Origin: Dokdonia sp. Dokd-P16
GTDB taxonomy: Bacteria > Bacteroidota > Bacteroidia > Flavobacteriales > Flavobacteriaceae
NCBI RefSeq assembly: GCF_003095655.1
Contig: NZ_CP029151.1
Span: forward strand, 1,735,001 to 1,799,000
Direction of reading: 5' to 3'
Length of the DNA: 64,000 nucleotides
Position 1 is the first letter of the stretch. Each line of letters opens with the position of its first letter. The notes under the pieces are model-generated. The model saw only the letters and a list, made by a program, of their open reading frames with translations. It did no database searches and was not told the origin of the DNA. The translations under genes and the position numbers were made by a program. Shown one piece after another: positions 1 to 8,034 of the stretch.

Positions 1-173
1 ATATAGGAATAGGGATTAATGCAGGGCACGATTTGTCACTAGATAATATTGAATATTTTCATAATAGTATTCCAGATTTGCTAGAGGTTTCTATAGGTCA
101 TGCATTGATGGCAGAGTCTTTATATCTAGGTTTTGAAACAGTGGTAGCTTCGTATCTCAAAAAACTTCAATAG
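1..173 (+). CDS. pdxJ: Pyridoxine 5'-phosphate synthase, 3' end only
   Basis: The window opens inside this gene; the frame starts at base 3 and ends at TAG 171-173. The visible 56 residues contain the stretches GIGINAGHDLS and LLEVSIGHALMAESL. These match the last part of the PdxJ TIM barrel, where the GHD and SIGHAL segments help bind the phosphate of the substrate. PdxJ condenses 3-amino-1-hydroxyacetone 1-phosphate with deoxyxylulose 5-phosphate to give pyridoxine 5'-phosphate (vitamin B6). The next gene starts 3 bases after the stop, so the two are probably co-transcribed. The N-terminal part lies outside the window. Confidence 0.9.
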   Translation, partial: IGIGINAGHDLSLDNIEYFHNSIPDLLEVSIGHALMAESLYLGFETVVASYLKKLQ

Positions 174-176
174 ATC

Positions 177-941
177 ATGTTGCATTCTAATATCATAGGA
201 GAAGGTGAACCGCTCATCATATTGCACGGTTTTCTAGGGATGGGTGATAACTGGAAAACACTAGCAAAGCAATTTGCAGGAGACGGTTTTCAAGTGCATC
301 TTATAGACCAGCGTAATCATGGGCGTAGTTTCCATAGTGATGCCTTTAGCTATGAATTAATGGTAGAAGATCTCAAGTCTTATTGTGTAGCAAATGGACT
401 TGAAGAATTCCATTTGCTTGGACACTCAATGGGAGGTAAGGTGGCTATGCTGTATGCTGCCACCCATCCAGATATGGTAAAGAAATTAATCATAGCAGAT
501 ATAGGTGTAAAAGAATATCCGCAACATCACCAGATTATCCTTGAGGGACTAACTGCCTTGTCAAATGATGTTCAGGCAATGACGAGTCGTTCAGGAGCAG
601 ATGATTTTCTTTCAAGATATATTACAGATGATGGTACGAGAATGTTTTTGCTCAAAAACCTTTATTGGAAAGAAAAGGGTGTGCTAGGTTTTAGAATGAA
701 CCTCAAAGCACTTATAGAAAATATAGAACAAATAGGGAAGGCACTTCCCGTAGGAGCTTCATACGAAGGAGAGGTGCTTTTTTTAAGAGGAGATAGGTCT
801 AATTATATTCTTGATGAGGATGAAAAAGGTCTTTATAACGCTTTCGCGAAAGCGCAATTAATTACCATTTCAAATGCTGGTCACTGGCTTCATGCAGAAA
901 ATCCTAAAGATTTTTACAAAGAAGTGATAAATTTTTTATAA
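177..941 (+). CDS. Alpha/beta hydrolase (YbfF-like esterase)
   Basis: A 254-residue cytoplasmic alpha/beta hydrolase, the usual length for YbfF-type esterases. The oxyanion segment HGF is at about 17-19, the nucleophile elbow GHSMGG gives Ser84, a probable acid Asp is near 210 (RGD) and the catalytic His236 is in NAGHWLHAENP. No signal peptide is visible. The natural substrate is unknown; relatives cleave short acyl esters and thioesters. The gene follows pdxJ by 3 bases. Residues 222-226 (AFAKA) are encoded by an exact copy of the window-wide palindrome GCTTTCGCGAAAGC, so the repeat is tolerated inside this coding region. Confidence 0.85.
   Translation: MLHSNIIGEGEPLIILHGFLGMGDNWKTLAKQFAGDGFQVHLIDQRNHGRSFHSDAFSYELMVEDLKSYCVANGLEEFHLLGHSMGGKVAMLYAATHPDMVKKLIIADIGVKEYPQHHQIILEGLTALSNDVQAMTSRSGADDFLSRYITDDGTRMFLLKNLYWKEKGVLGFRMNLKALIENIEQIGKALPVGASYEGEVLFLRGDRSNYILDEDEKGLYNAFAKAQLITISNAGHWLHAENPKDFYKEVINFL
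840..853. repeat. Palindrome GCTTTCGCGAAAGC, copy 1 (coding)
   Basis: Exact copy inside the alpha/beta hydrolase gene, read as Ala-Phe-Ala-Lys-Ala. The 16-base form CGCTTTCGCGAAAGCG is complete here. Confidence 0.95.
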
Positions 942-954
942 CATTGTTTCAGCA

Positions 955-980
955 AATTTACTATGTATGCATAGTAAATT
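955..980. repeat. 11-bp inverted repeat behind the hydrolase gene
   Basis: Arms AATTTACTATG and CATAGTAAATT are perfectly complementary around TATG. There is no T-run, so it is a weak terminator at best; it may be a regulator site for the downstream porin operon. Confidence 0.5.
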
Positions 981-1013
981 GGTAATAAAACTATCAATCC
1001 CTTATAAATACTG

Positions 1014-1021
1014 TATTTTTG
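1014..1021 (+). promoter_or_regulatory. Probable -7 element of the FadL-type porin operon
   Basis: TATTTTTG fits the Bacteroidota -7 consensus TAnnTTTG and lies 49 bases before the ATG at 1071. No TTG stands at the expected 17-20 base distance upstream, so only half of the promoter is supported. Confidence 0.45.
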
Positions 1022-1070
1022 AGGATAGATTTTTAAGAATAACACATTTCCCTTAACCTTAAATTAAATT

Positions 1071-2342
1071 ATGAAAAAAGTATTAAGTGTCGTTGTGCTA
1101 CTACTCGTTTGTGCTGTAACGTATGCCGGTGGATACCGAGTAAGTTTACAAGGACAACGCGGTCTAGCGATGGGTCACACTGGTGTGGCAATGGTTAATA
1201 ATGCAGAGATTGCATTCTTTAACCCAGGAGGTCTAGTTCATCTAGAAGGAAAATTAAATATAGCCGTAGGAGGTTTTGGTGTATTCTCTGATGTAAAGTT
1301 CCAGAACGCTGAGTTTGGACAAACTTCACAAACAGAGAGTCCTACAGGAACGCCTTTGTATCTATATGCAAGTTATAACGTGAGTGAAAAACTAGCAGTA
1401 GGTCTAGCCGTATATACTCCTTATGGAAGTACTGTAGAGTACCCAACAGACTGGTCTGGATCACATCTTGTTAATAGTATTGATCTATCGGCTGTTTTTG
1501 TACAACCTTTGGTTTCTGTAAAATTACTTGAAGATTTAAGTATTGGAGGAGGACCTATCCTAGCTATTGGTGGGGTTAATTTTAATCGTAACCTATCTCG
1601 TAACCTTACAGATATTGATGGTAATCGTTCTAATGTTGAGCTTGACTCGCAAGGACTAACTGCTTTTGGTTTTTCTGTAGGAGCTTTGATTACTCCTAAT
1701 GATCAGTGGTCTTTTGGAGTTAACTACAGGTCTAGAATCGATATTGATGTAGAGCAAGGAGATGGTGATGCCGTATTCTCAAATGTGCCTAACTCTCCAC
1801 TTGCTCCTATTACTAACGGAACTTTTGACTTCACTGCAACTTTACCATTACCAGCTGAGTGGACAGTAGGAGTTTCTTACAAGCCATCAGATAAGTGGAC
1901 ACTTAACTTTGATTGGAATTATGCAGAGTGGGATGCTTATGAAGCATTAGATATTATGTTCCTTAATACAGATGGTTCTCTTGCACTAGAGTCTATTAAC
2001 CCTCGTAATTATAAGAACGCTTCTAGTTACCGTCTAGGTGCTCAGTTTGATGTAAGTTCAAAATTCGTTCTTCGTGGAGGTGTTTACTTTGATGAGTCTC
2101 CAGTACAAGATGGTTTCTTTGCTCCAGAAACTCCACGTAACGATTCTTACGGATTTACAGGAGGATTTACTTATAATGTAACTGATAAGTTAGCTATTGA
2201 CGCTTCTTTCCTTTACTTAACATTTAAGGAAATTGATGCTTCTTACGATTCTTATGTAGAAGGTGGAGAGCGTGTTCCTTTTGGAGGAACTTACAAATCA
2301 AGTGCATTTGCACCAGGTTTAGGTCTTAGTTATAAATTATAA
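1071..2342 (+). CDS. OmpP1/FadL-family outer membrane transporter
   Basis: A 423-residue outer membrane beta-barrel protein. Residues 1-19 form a signal peptide ending TYA. The mature start (GGYRVSLQGQRGLAMGHTG) is the typical N-terminal hatch of Bacteroidota FadL/OmpP1 proteins, and the C-terminus ends in alternating aromatic strands (LGLSYKL). FadL proteins carry long-chain fatty acids and other hydrophobic molecules through the outer membrane. The next gene, an esterase-like lipoprotein, starts 11 bases later, which suggests that a lipid is cleaved at the surface and its products imported. The exact substrate cannot be read from the sequence. Confidence 0.9.
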   Translation: MKKVLSVVVLLLVCAVTYAGGYRVSLQGQRGLAMGHTGVAMVNNAEIAFFNPGGLVHLEGKLNIAVGGFGVFSDVKFQNAEFGQTSQTESPTGTPLYLYASYNVSEKLAVGLAVYTPYGSTVEYPTDWSGSHLVNSIDLSAVFVQPLVSVKLLEDLSIGGGPILAIGGVNFNRNLSRNLTDIDGNRSNVELDSQGLTAFGFSVGALITPNDQWSFGVNYRSRIDIDVEQGDGDAVFSNVPNSPLAPITNGTFDFTATLPLPAEWTVGVSYKPSDKWTLNFDWNYAEWDAYEALDIMFLNTDGSLALESINPRNYKNASSYRLGAQFDVSSKFVLRGGVYFDESPVQDGFFAPETPRNDSYGFTGGFTYNVTDKLAIDASFLYLTFKEIDASYDSYVEGGERVPFGGTYKSSAFAPGLGLSYKL

Positions 2343-2353
2343 AAATAGCATTG

Positions 2354-3946
2354 ATGAAAAAATATTTCAATTATATAGCACTTCCGGCATTTGCACTTGG
2401 ATTAGTTGCGTGTGAGCCAGAATTTGATAACGACATCACAGAGAATCAAGATTTCTACACTAGCGGTAGTGCAGATTTCTCAAGCTACGTTTCTGTAGGA
2501 AACTCTCTTACTGCAGGTTTTGCAGATGGCGCTTTGTACATCACAGGTCAAGAAAACTCTTACCCTAACATTATGGCGCAGCAATTTGCGCTTGCAGGAG
2601 GTGGTAGTTTTTCTCAACCTTTAGTAAGTGATAACCTTGGAGGACTTACTCTAGGAGGTATGCAAATTACAGAAAATCGTTTTGTACTTGCTACAGACGC
2701 AGATGGTAACCCAGGGCCTGCACGTCTTGCAGGAACTCCTACTACAGAGGTTTCAAATATTGTTGCGGGACCATTTAACAATGTTGGTGTGCCGGGAGCA
2801 AAAAGTTTTCACCTTGTAGCACCAGGTTACGGTAATGTTGCTGGTGTAGCTACAGGTCAAGCAAACCCTTATTTTGCTCGTTTTGCTAGTACAGCAAATA
2901 CGACAGTAATGGCAGAAGCCCTTGCAGCAAACCCAACATTCTTTTCTTTATGGATAGGTAATAACGACATCTTAGGTTTTGCAACATCAGGTGGAGCAGG
3001 AGTTGATCAAACAGGAAATTTAGATCCATCTACTTACGGATCTAATGACATCACAGATCCTAACGTATTTGCAAGTGTATACTCTCAAGAAGTAGCGGCA
3101 CTTACAAGTACAGGGGCAAAAGGAGCATTAGTAAACATTCCAGATGTAACATCTATTCCTTTCTTTACAACGGTTCCTTCTCAAGCAATACCGCTAGATG
3201 AGGAAACAGCAGCAACACTTAACGCTAGTTTTATACTTTATAACACTCAAGTGTTGCCAGGTCTTGCTTCTTTTGGGGTTATTACAGCGGAAGAAGCTGC
3301 TGCTCGCCAAATTAACTTTAGTGCAGGAGCAAACTTTATCACTATTCAAGATGAGGATTTAACAGATATCTCTGCAATAATACAAGGACCTCCTTTTAAC
3401 TTAGATCCTATCACTGCTGCAACTCTTTCACAATTACGTCAAACTACAAATGACGATTTAATTCCACTTACAACTGCTGGAGTTTTAGGAACTATAGATG
3501 AGGCTTATGTAGGGTTTCTATTAGCTAATGTGCCAAATATATCCCCAGAACAAGCAGGATTAAGTGCAATAAGAGGTGTGTCTAGACCATTACAAGATCA
3601 GTTTGTGCTTACTACGCAAGAGCAAGCATTAGTTACTGCGGCTCAAACACAATATAATGCAACAATCCAAGCACTAGCAAGTGCAAATGGACTTGCTTTT
3701 GTAGATGCTAGAACTGCGTTACAAAATGTAGCAAACGGTGGTGTTGCTTTTAGTGGTGGTATTCTTTCTTCACAATTTGTGACAGGAGGTGCATTTTCAC
3801 TAGATGGAGTACACCCTACGCCTAGAGGTTATGCATTTACTGCAAATGCGGTTATTAATGCGATTAACAGTACTTATGGGTCAACGATTCCAGGAGTAGA
3901 TATAGGAAACTATGCTACGGTAACGATAAGCAATGATGTAAACTAG
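2354..3946 (+). CDS. SGNH/GDSL-like hydrolase, lipoprotein
   Basis: A 530-residue lipoprotein. The ATG at 2354 is preferred over the TTG directly before it. The signal peptide ends in the lipobox LVAC with Cys20. The SGNH blocks are visible: VGNSL with the probable nucleophile Ser51 (Asn replaces the usual Asp of GDSL), GNND near 202-205, and DGVHP with Asp484 and His487 near the C-terminus. These three blocks and the lipid anchor point to an outer-membrane-bound ester hydrolase. It sits directly behind the FadL-type porin, most likely in the same operon, and ends at a strong terminator. The substrate is unknown. Confidence 0.8.
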   Translation: MKKYFNYIALPAFALGLVACEPEFDNDITENQDFYTSGSADFSSYVSVGNSLTAGFADGALYITGQENSYPNIMAQQFALAGGGSFSQPLVSDNLGGLTLGGMQITENRFVLATDADGNPGPARLAGTPTTEVSNIVAGPFNNVGVPGAKSFHLVAPGYGNVAGVATGQANPYFARFASTANTTVMAEALAANPTFFSLWIGNNDILGFATSGGAGVDQTGNLDPSTYGSNDITDPNVFASVYSQEVAALTSTGAKGALVNIPDVTSIPFFTTVPSQAIPLDEETAATLNASFILYNTQVLPGLASFGVITAEEAAARQINFSAGANFITIQDEDLTDISAIIQGPPFNLDPITAATLSQLRQTTNDDLIPLTTAGVLGTIDEAYVGFLLANVPNISPEQAGLSAIRGVSRPLQDQFVLTTQEQALVTAAQTQYNATIQALASANGLAFVDARTALQNVANGGVAFSGGILSSQFVTGGAFSLDGVHPTPRGYAFTANAVINAINSTYGSTIPGVDIGNYATVTISNDVN

Positions 3947-3970
3947 AATACATTTACTTATAATATCTAA

Positions 3971-3999
3971 AAGCGCCTTTTAAAAGGGCGCTTTTTTTA
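3971..3999 (+). terminator. Rho-independent terminator of the porin/hydrolase operon
   Basis: Stem AAGCGCC/GGCGCTT, extended by the self-complementary CTTTTAAAAG, followed by seven T. Confidence 0.85.
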
Positions 4000-4012
4000 T
4001 GTGTAAATTTAC

Positions 4013-4026
4013 GCTTTCGCGAAAGC
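4013..4026. repeat. Palindrome GCTTTCGCGAAAGC, copy 2
   Basis: Exact copy between the terminator and the YvlD-type gene; the dyad extends to 22 bp (4009-4030). Confidence 0.95.
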
Positions 4027-4048
4027 GTAACCCTTAAAATTCAATCTT

Positions 4049-4399
4049 ATGAAATCTATAATCAAAATTTTACTAACAGCTGTTGCGGTAGTGGTGCTTT
4101 CAAAGCTGCTTCCAGGTGTAGCTGTAGATGGTTTTGTGACGGCAATAATTGTCGCTATAATACTAGCATTACTTAAATTTATCGTGAGGCCTATACTTGT
4201 TATACTGACGCTTCCGGTAACGATTTTGACCTTTGGTTTGTTTCTTTTTATCATCAATGCTTTCATAATCTTGATAGCAGATTACTTTATAGGAGGCTTT
4301 TCGGTGAGTGGTATTTGGGTGGCATTACTCTTTAGTATCTTACTTAGTATTTTTCAAAGTATATTGTTTTCACTAATTAAAGACGACAGCAAGAGCTAG
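4049..4399 (+). CDS. Small membrane protein, YvlD / phage-holin-IV type
   Basis: A 116-residue integral membrane protein with about four hydrophobic segments (roughly 4-22, 28-50, 55-80, 88-108). The central motif LKFIVRPILVILTLPVTILTFG is the signature of the YvlD-like family that databases call 'mycobacterial 4 TMS phage holin'. Most members are not phage genes; a link to envelope stress has been suggested for some. A palindrome copy lies 22 bases upstream. It reads in the same direction as tig, but tig has its own promoter starting just behind this gene. Confidence 0.8.
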   Translation: MKSIIKILLTAVAVVVLSKLLPGVAVDGFVTAIIVAIILALLKFIVRPILVILTLPVTILTFGLFLFIINAFIILIADYFIGGFSVSGIWVALLFSILLSIFQSILFSLIKDDSKS

Positions 4400-4421
4400 T
4401 TAAGCACATCTTAAAAGATTG

Positions 4422-4449
4422 TTGTACTCGTAAAAATATTGTATTTTTG
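4422..4449 (+). promoter_or_regulatory. Promoter of tig (TTG-17-TATTTTTG)
   Basis: TTG at 4422-4424 and TATTTTTG at 4442-4449 are separated by 17 bases, the Bacteroidota vegetative promoter. It excludes a tig start at the TTG within the -7 element and supports ATG 4471. Confidence 0.7.
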
Positions 4450-4470
4450 CGCCCTCAAAATTACATCATA

Positions 4471-5793
4471 ATGAATATTACAAAAGAGCAAATAGACGAC
4501 CTGAACGCAGTAGTAAAGGTAGAAATCGTTAAAGAAGATTATAACGAGAAAGTAGAGTCTATCCTTAAAAACTACCGTAAAACGGCAAATATTCCTGGTT
4601 TTAGAAAAGGTCATGTCCCTATGGGAATGATTAAAAAGCAGTACGGAACAGCTGTAAGAGTTGATGAGGTAAATAAAATACTTCAAGAAGCTTTAGGTAA
4701 GTTTTTACAGGAAGAAAAGCTAGATGTGTTAGGTAATCCACTTCCTAAAAACCAAGAAGGTTTTAATTGGGATACAGATGATTATAATTTTGAATTTGCA
4801 TTAGGAATGGCTCCTAAGTTTGATGTAAATCTTACGCCAAAGAAAGCCGTTACAAGTTATAAAATCAAAGTAGATGACAAGATGGTGGATAGCCAGGTCA
4901 CTACTATAAGAAAGCAATACGGTACGCTAGTTTCTCAAACTGAAGTTGCAAAGGATAGTGAAATCACTGGTACTTTTGTAAACGAAGAAGCAGGAATTGA
5001 TAACCAAGCGACTTTTGAAATAGAGCAAGTAAAAGGAAAGAAGAATGTAGATGCATTAGTAGGGGCAAAACCTGGTGATGTAATTACATTAAAAACTAAA
5101 AGTTTATTTTCTGAGCCTGGAACCTACCAAGCGGCTTTAAAGATCTCTGAAGATCAAGCAAAAGAAATGAATGCAGAACTTACTTTTACACTAGCCGAAA
5201 CAAATAAGCGTGAGCAAGCAGACCTTGATCAAGAGCTTTTTGATAAGTTATTTGGTAAGGATGTTGTAAAAAGTACAACAGAACTTAAAGAAAAGATTAA
5301 AGAAGATGGAGAGCGCCAGTTTGTTCAACAGAGCGATCAACAACTTATGAATGACGTTACTGAGCGTCTTATAGATGAAACTAAATTTGACCTTCCTTCA
5401 GACTTTCTTGCTAGATGGATACAGTCTAGTGGTGAGAAGCCTATGACAGATGAGGAGGCAAAAGAAGAGTTTACTCGTTCTGAAAAAGGATTGAGATGGC
5501 AGCTTATAGAAGGGAAAGTAGTTACAGATAATAAACTTCAAGTAACTTTTGAAGAATTAAAAGACTACGCAAAAGATATGATCAAATCGCAGATGATGCA
5601 GTATGGTCAAATGAACCCTGAAGATAAGGAGCTAGAAGATATCGCAGCGCGTATCCTTGGTAATCAAGAAGAAGTAAAGCGTTTATCTGAGCAGCTTATG
5701 AATGTAAAAATGCTTACATTCTTTAAAGAAAATGTAAAGCTTAAGGAGAAGGAAGTAACCTTTGACGAATTTGTTAAGGAAGTTTACAATTAG
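4471..5793 (+). CDS. tig: Trigger factor, ribosome-associated chaperone
   Basis: A 440-residue protein of typical length. The N-terminal ribosome-binding domain carries the signature GFRKGHVP (residues 43-50), which docks at ribosomal protein L23. A divergent FKBP-like middle domain follows at about 150-245 and a long helical C-terminal chaperone domain after it. Trigger factor shields nascent chains at the exit tunnel. ATG 4471 is chosen because an in-frame TTG eight codons upstream lies inside the -7 promoter element. The order tig-clpP-clpX is conserved in many bacteria and links folding of new proteins with ATP-dependent degradation. A terminator separates tig from clpP. Confidence 0.95.
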   Translation: MNITKEQIDDLNAVVKVEIVKEDYNEKVESILKNYRKTANIPGFRKGHVPMGMIKKQYGTAVRVDEVNKILQEALGKFLQEEKLDVLGNPLPKNQEGFNWDTDDYNFEFALGMAPKFDVNLTPKKAVTSYKIKVDDKMVDSQVTTIRKQYGTLVSQTEVAKDSEITGTFVNEEAGIDNQATFEIEQVKGKKNVDALVGAKPGDVITLKTKSLFSEPGTYQAALKISEDQAKEMNAELTFTLAETNKREQADLDQELFDKLFGKDVVKSTTELKEKIKEDGERQFVQQSDQQLMNDVTERLIDETKFDLPSDFLARWIQSSGEKPMTDEEAKEEFTRSEKGLRWQLIEGKVVTDNKLQVTFEELKDYAKDMIKSQMMQYGQMNPEDKELEDIAARILGNQEEVKRLSEQLMNVKMLTFFKENVKLKEKEVTFDEFVKEVYN

Positions 5794-5820
5794 AATACTT
5801 CCTAGATAATAAGTATCTTT

Positions 5821-5857
5821 AAAGCGTTTTACTTGTATAGGTAAAACGCTTTTTTTT
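5821..5857 (+). terminator. Rho-independent terminator of tig
   Basis: Perfect 12-bp stem AAAGCGTTTTAC/GTAAAACGCTTT with an 8-base loop and five further T. Confidence 0.9.
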
Positions 5858-5880
5858 AAAATATATATTGCTATAAAAAT

Positions 5881-6555
5881 ATGGATTACGGAAAAGAATT
5901 TAAAGATTTTGCAATCAAAGATCAGGGTGTAAACTCTAATTATTACGATAAAATTATTACGAGTATGTTGCCACAAGGGCTTACTCCTAATATCATTGAA
6001 GAGCGCCAGATGAACATCGCTATCTTTGATGTATTCTCTCGTTTAATGATGGATCGCATCATTTTCTTGGGAACAGGAATTAATGATCAGGTTGCAAATA
6101 TTGTACAGGCACAGTTACTATTTTTAGAAAGTACAGATGCAAATAAGGATATCCAGATTTACATCAACTCTCCAGGAGGAAGTGTGTATGCTGGTCTAGG
6201 TATTTATGACACTATGCAGTTTATCAAGCCAGACGTTGCTACCATCTGTACAGGTATGGCAGCATCTATGGGAGCTGTATTACTTTGTGCAGGCGCAAAA
6301 GGTAAGCGTAGTGGTTTACCACATAGCCGTGTGATGATTCACCAGCCTATGGGCGGAGCACAAGGTCAAGCATCAGATATCGAGATTACTGCAAAGGAGA
6401 TCTTGACTCTTAAGAAAGAACTTTACGATATTATTGCAAAGCATTCTGGTCAAGACTACGATAAAGTATATAACGATAGTGATCGTGATTACTGGATGAA
6501 AGCAGACAAAGCACTTGAATACGGTATGATAGACGAAATATTGAAGAGAGACTAA
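5881..6555 (+). CDS. clpP: ATP-dependent Clp protease, proteolytic subunit
   Basis: A 224-residue serine peptidase of family S14. The triad is complete: Ser129 in GMAASMGA, His154 in MIHQPMGG and Asp203 in SDRDYWM, with the same spacing as in E. coli ClpP. The first ~30 residues are probably a propeptide. Fourteen subunits form the barrel that degrades proteins fed by ClpX or other Clp ATPases in the cytoplasm. The gene lies between tig and clpX; the clpX start is 54 bases downstream with one palindrome copy between, so clpP and clpX are probably co-transcribed. Confidence 0.97.
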   Translation: MDYGKEFKDFAIKDQGVNSNYYDKIITSMLPQGLTPNIIEERQMNIAIFDVFSRLMMDRIIFLGTGINDQVANIVQAQLLFLESTDANKDIQIYINSPGGSVYAGLGIYDTMQFIKPDVATICTGMAASMGAVLLCAGAKGKRSGLPHSRVMIHQPMGGAQGQASDIEITAKEILTLKKELYDIIAKHSGQDYDKVYNDSDRDYWMKADKALEYGMIDEILKRD

Positions 6556-6565
6556 TGAGATTTAT

Positions 6566-6579
6566 GCTTTCGCGAAAGC
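6566..6579. repeat. Palindrome GCTTTCGCGAAAGC, copy 3
   Basis: Exact copy in the 54-base gap between clpP and clpX. Confidence 0.95.
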
Positions 6580-6609
6580 GTATAGTAATATCTCACAACA
6601 GTAAATAAA

Positions 6610-7842
6610 ATGGCAAAGGAAGATTTAGAATGTTCATTTTGTGGTAGAAAAAAACCGGAGACTAGCTTACTAATTGCTGGGCTTGACGCACACATCTGTG
6701 ATAGATGTATCGAGCAAGCGCATGGTATTGTAATAGAAGAGTCTAAGGATGTTGCTACAAATGATCTTGAAGGGGAGCTTAAGTTAAGAAAGCCACAAGA
6801 GATTAAGGAGTTTCTTGATGGATATGTTATAGGTCAAGAGTTTACAAAGAGAGTAATGTCTGTAGCGGTATACAACCACTACAAACGATTATTACAGCCT
6901 GCGACAGATGATGATATAGAGATCCAGAAGAGTAACATCGTGATGGTGGGACAAACTGGAACTGGTAAAACACTTATCGCAAAGACAATCGCTCGTATGC
7001 TTAATGTGCCTCTCGCAATTGTAGATGCTACAGTACTTACAGAAGCAGGTTATGTAGGTGAGGATGTTGAAAGTATTTTGACACGTCTTCTACAAGCAGC
7101 CGACTATAATCTTGAGAAAGCACAGAGGGGAATCGTTTTTATAGATGAGATTGATAAGATCGCTCGTAAGAGTGATAATCCTTCTATTACTCGTGATGTG
7201 AGTGGAGAAGGTGTGCAACAGGCGTTATTAAAACTATTAGAAGGTACCGTAGTAAACGTGCCGCCTAAGGGAGGACGTAAGCACCCAGATCAAAAGTTTA
7301 TTGAGGTAGATACGGAGAATATCTTATTTATCGCTGGAGGAGCCTTTGATGGTATTGAGCGCCACATTTCTAAGCGTTTAAATATGCAAGCAATGGGGTT
7401 TGTAGCGAGTAAAAGTGAAGATGTGGTAGAGAAGGATAATATGCTTAAATATATTATTCCTAAGGATCTTAAAGATTTTGGTCTTATCCCAGAAATTATA
7501 GGTCGTCTACCAGTATTGACACACATGGATCCACTAGATGCAGGAACATTAAGAGCTATACTTACAGAGCCTAAAAACGCTATTATAAAGCAATACAAGA
7601 AGCTTTTTAGCATGGATGATATAGAGCTTACGATTACAGATGAAGCGTTGGATTACATGGTGGGTAAAGCTATTGAGTACAAGCTTGGTGCAAGAGGATT
7701 ACGTAGTCTATGTGAGGCCATCCTTACAGATGCTATGTTTGATCTTCCTAGTTCTGACGAGAAATCGCTTAATGTAACTAAAACCTATGCAGAGGGTAAA
7801 TTGAATAAATCTACACTCAAAAAATTAAAAGCAGCTTCATAA
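6610..7842 (+). CDS. clpX: ATP-dependent Clp protease, ATP-binding subunit ClpX
   Basis: A 410-residue AAA+ unfoldase of standard length. The N-terminal zinc-binding domain has Cys8/Cys11 and Cys30/Cys33. The ATPase domain has Walker A GQTGTGKT near 115-122, Walker B FIDEID near 181 and the sensor-2 segment GARGLR near 358. The loop that docks into ClpP reads MGF near residue 263, where E. coli has IGF. ClpX unfolds tagged proteins and threads them into ClpP, encoded immediately upstream. A terminator follows. Confidence 0.97.
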   Translation: MAKEDLECSFCGRKKPETSLLIAGLDAHICDRCIEQAHGIVIEESKDVATNDLEGELKLRKPQEIKEFLDGYVIGQEFTKRVMSVAVYNHYKRLLQPATDDDIEIQKSNIVMVGQTGTGKTLIAKTIARMLNVPLAIVDATVLTEAGYVGEDVESILTRLLQAADYNLEKAQRGIVFIDEIDKIARKSDNPSITRDVSGEGVQQALLKLLEGTVVNVPPKGGRKHPDQKFIEVDTENILFIAGGAFDGIERHISKRLNMQAMGFVASKSEDVVEKDNMLKYIIPKDLKDFGLIPEIIGRLPVLTHMDPLDAGTLRAILTEPKNAIIKQYKKLFSMDDIELTITDEALDYMVGKAIEYKLGARGLRSLCEAILTDAMFDLPSSDEKSLNVTKTYAEGKLNKSTLKKLKAAS

Positions 7843-7865
7843 TAATGAGGTCGCATAAATAGATT

Positions 7866-7895
7866 AAAAAGGTACTCTTATGAGTGCCTTTTTTT
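7866..7895 (+). terminator. Rho-independent terminator of clpP-clpX
   Basis: Stem AAAGGTACTC/GAGTGCCTTT (one G-T pair), 4-base loop, then a T-run. Confidence 0.85.
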
Positions 7896-7950
7896 ATGGT
7901 TTTGAGTTACCGTTTTAGGTTTTAGAAAGAGGATGTATTGTGGTGAGTAC

Positions 7951-7964
7951 GCTTTCGCGAAAGC
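7951..7964. repeat. Palindrome GCTTTCGCGAAAGC, copy 4
   Basis: Exact copy between the converging clpX and GH3 genes, in the full 16-base form. Confidence 0.95.
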
Positions 7965-8034
7965 GTAAAAAACCAACGATTTCGGTTAGTGATGAAGTTT
8001 ATTGTGTGAGATCTTTTGTAAAACTTGATTGATA

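Noticed and set aside
4049-4399. Reading the YvlD-type protein as a phage holin and the locus as a prophage remnant
   Set aside because: No other phage gene is nearby and family members are common chromosomal genes.
4447-4470. A longer N-terminus for trigger factor from TTG 4447
   Set aside because: This codon lies inside the -7 promoter element TATTTTTG; the family N-terminus begins at ATG 4471.
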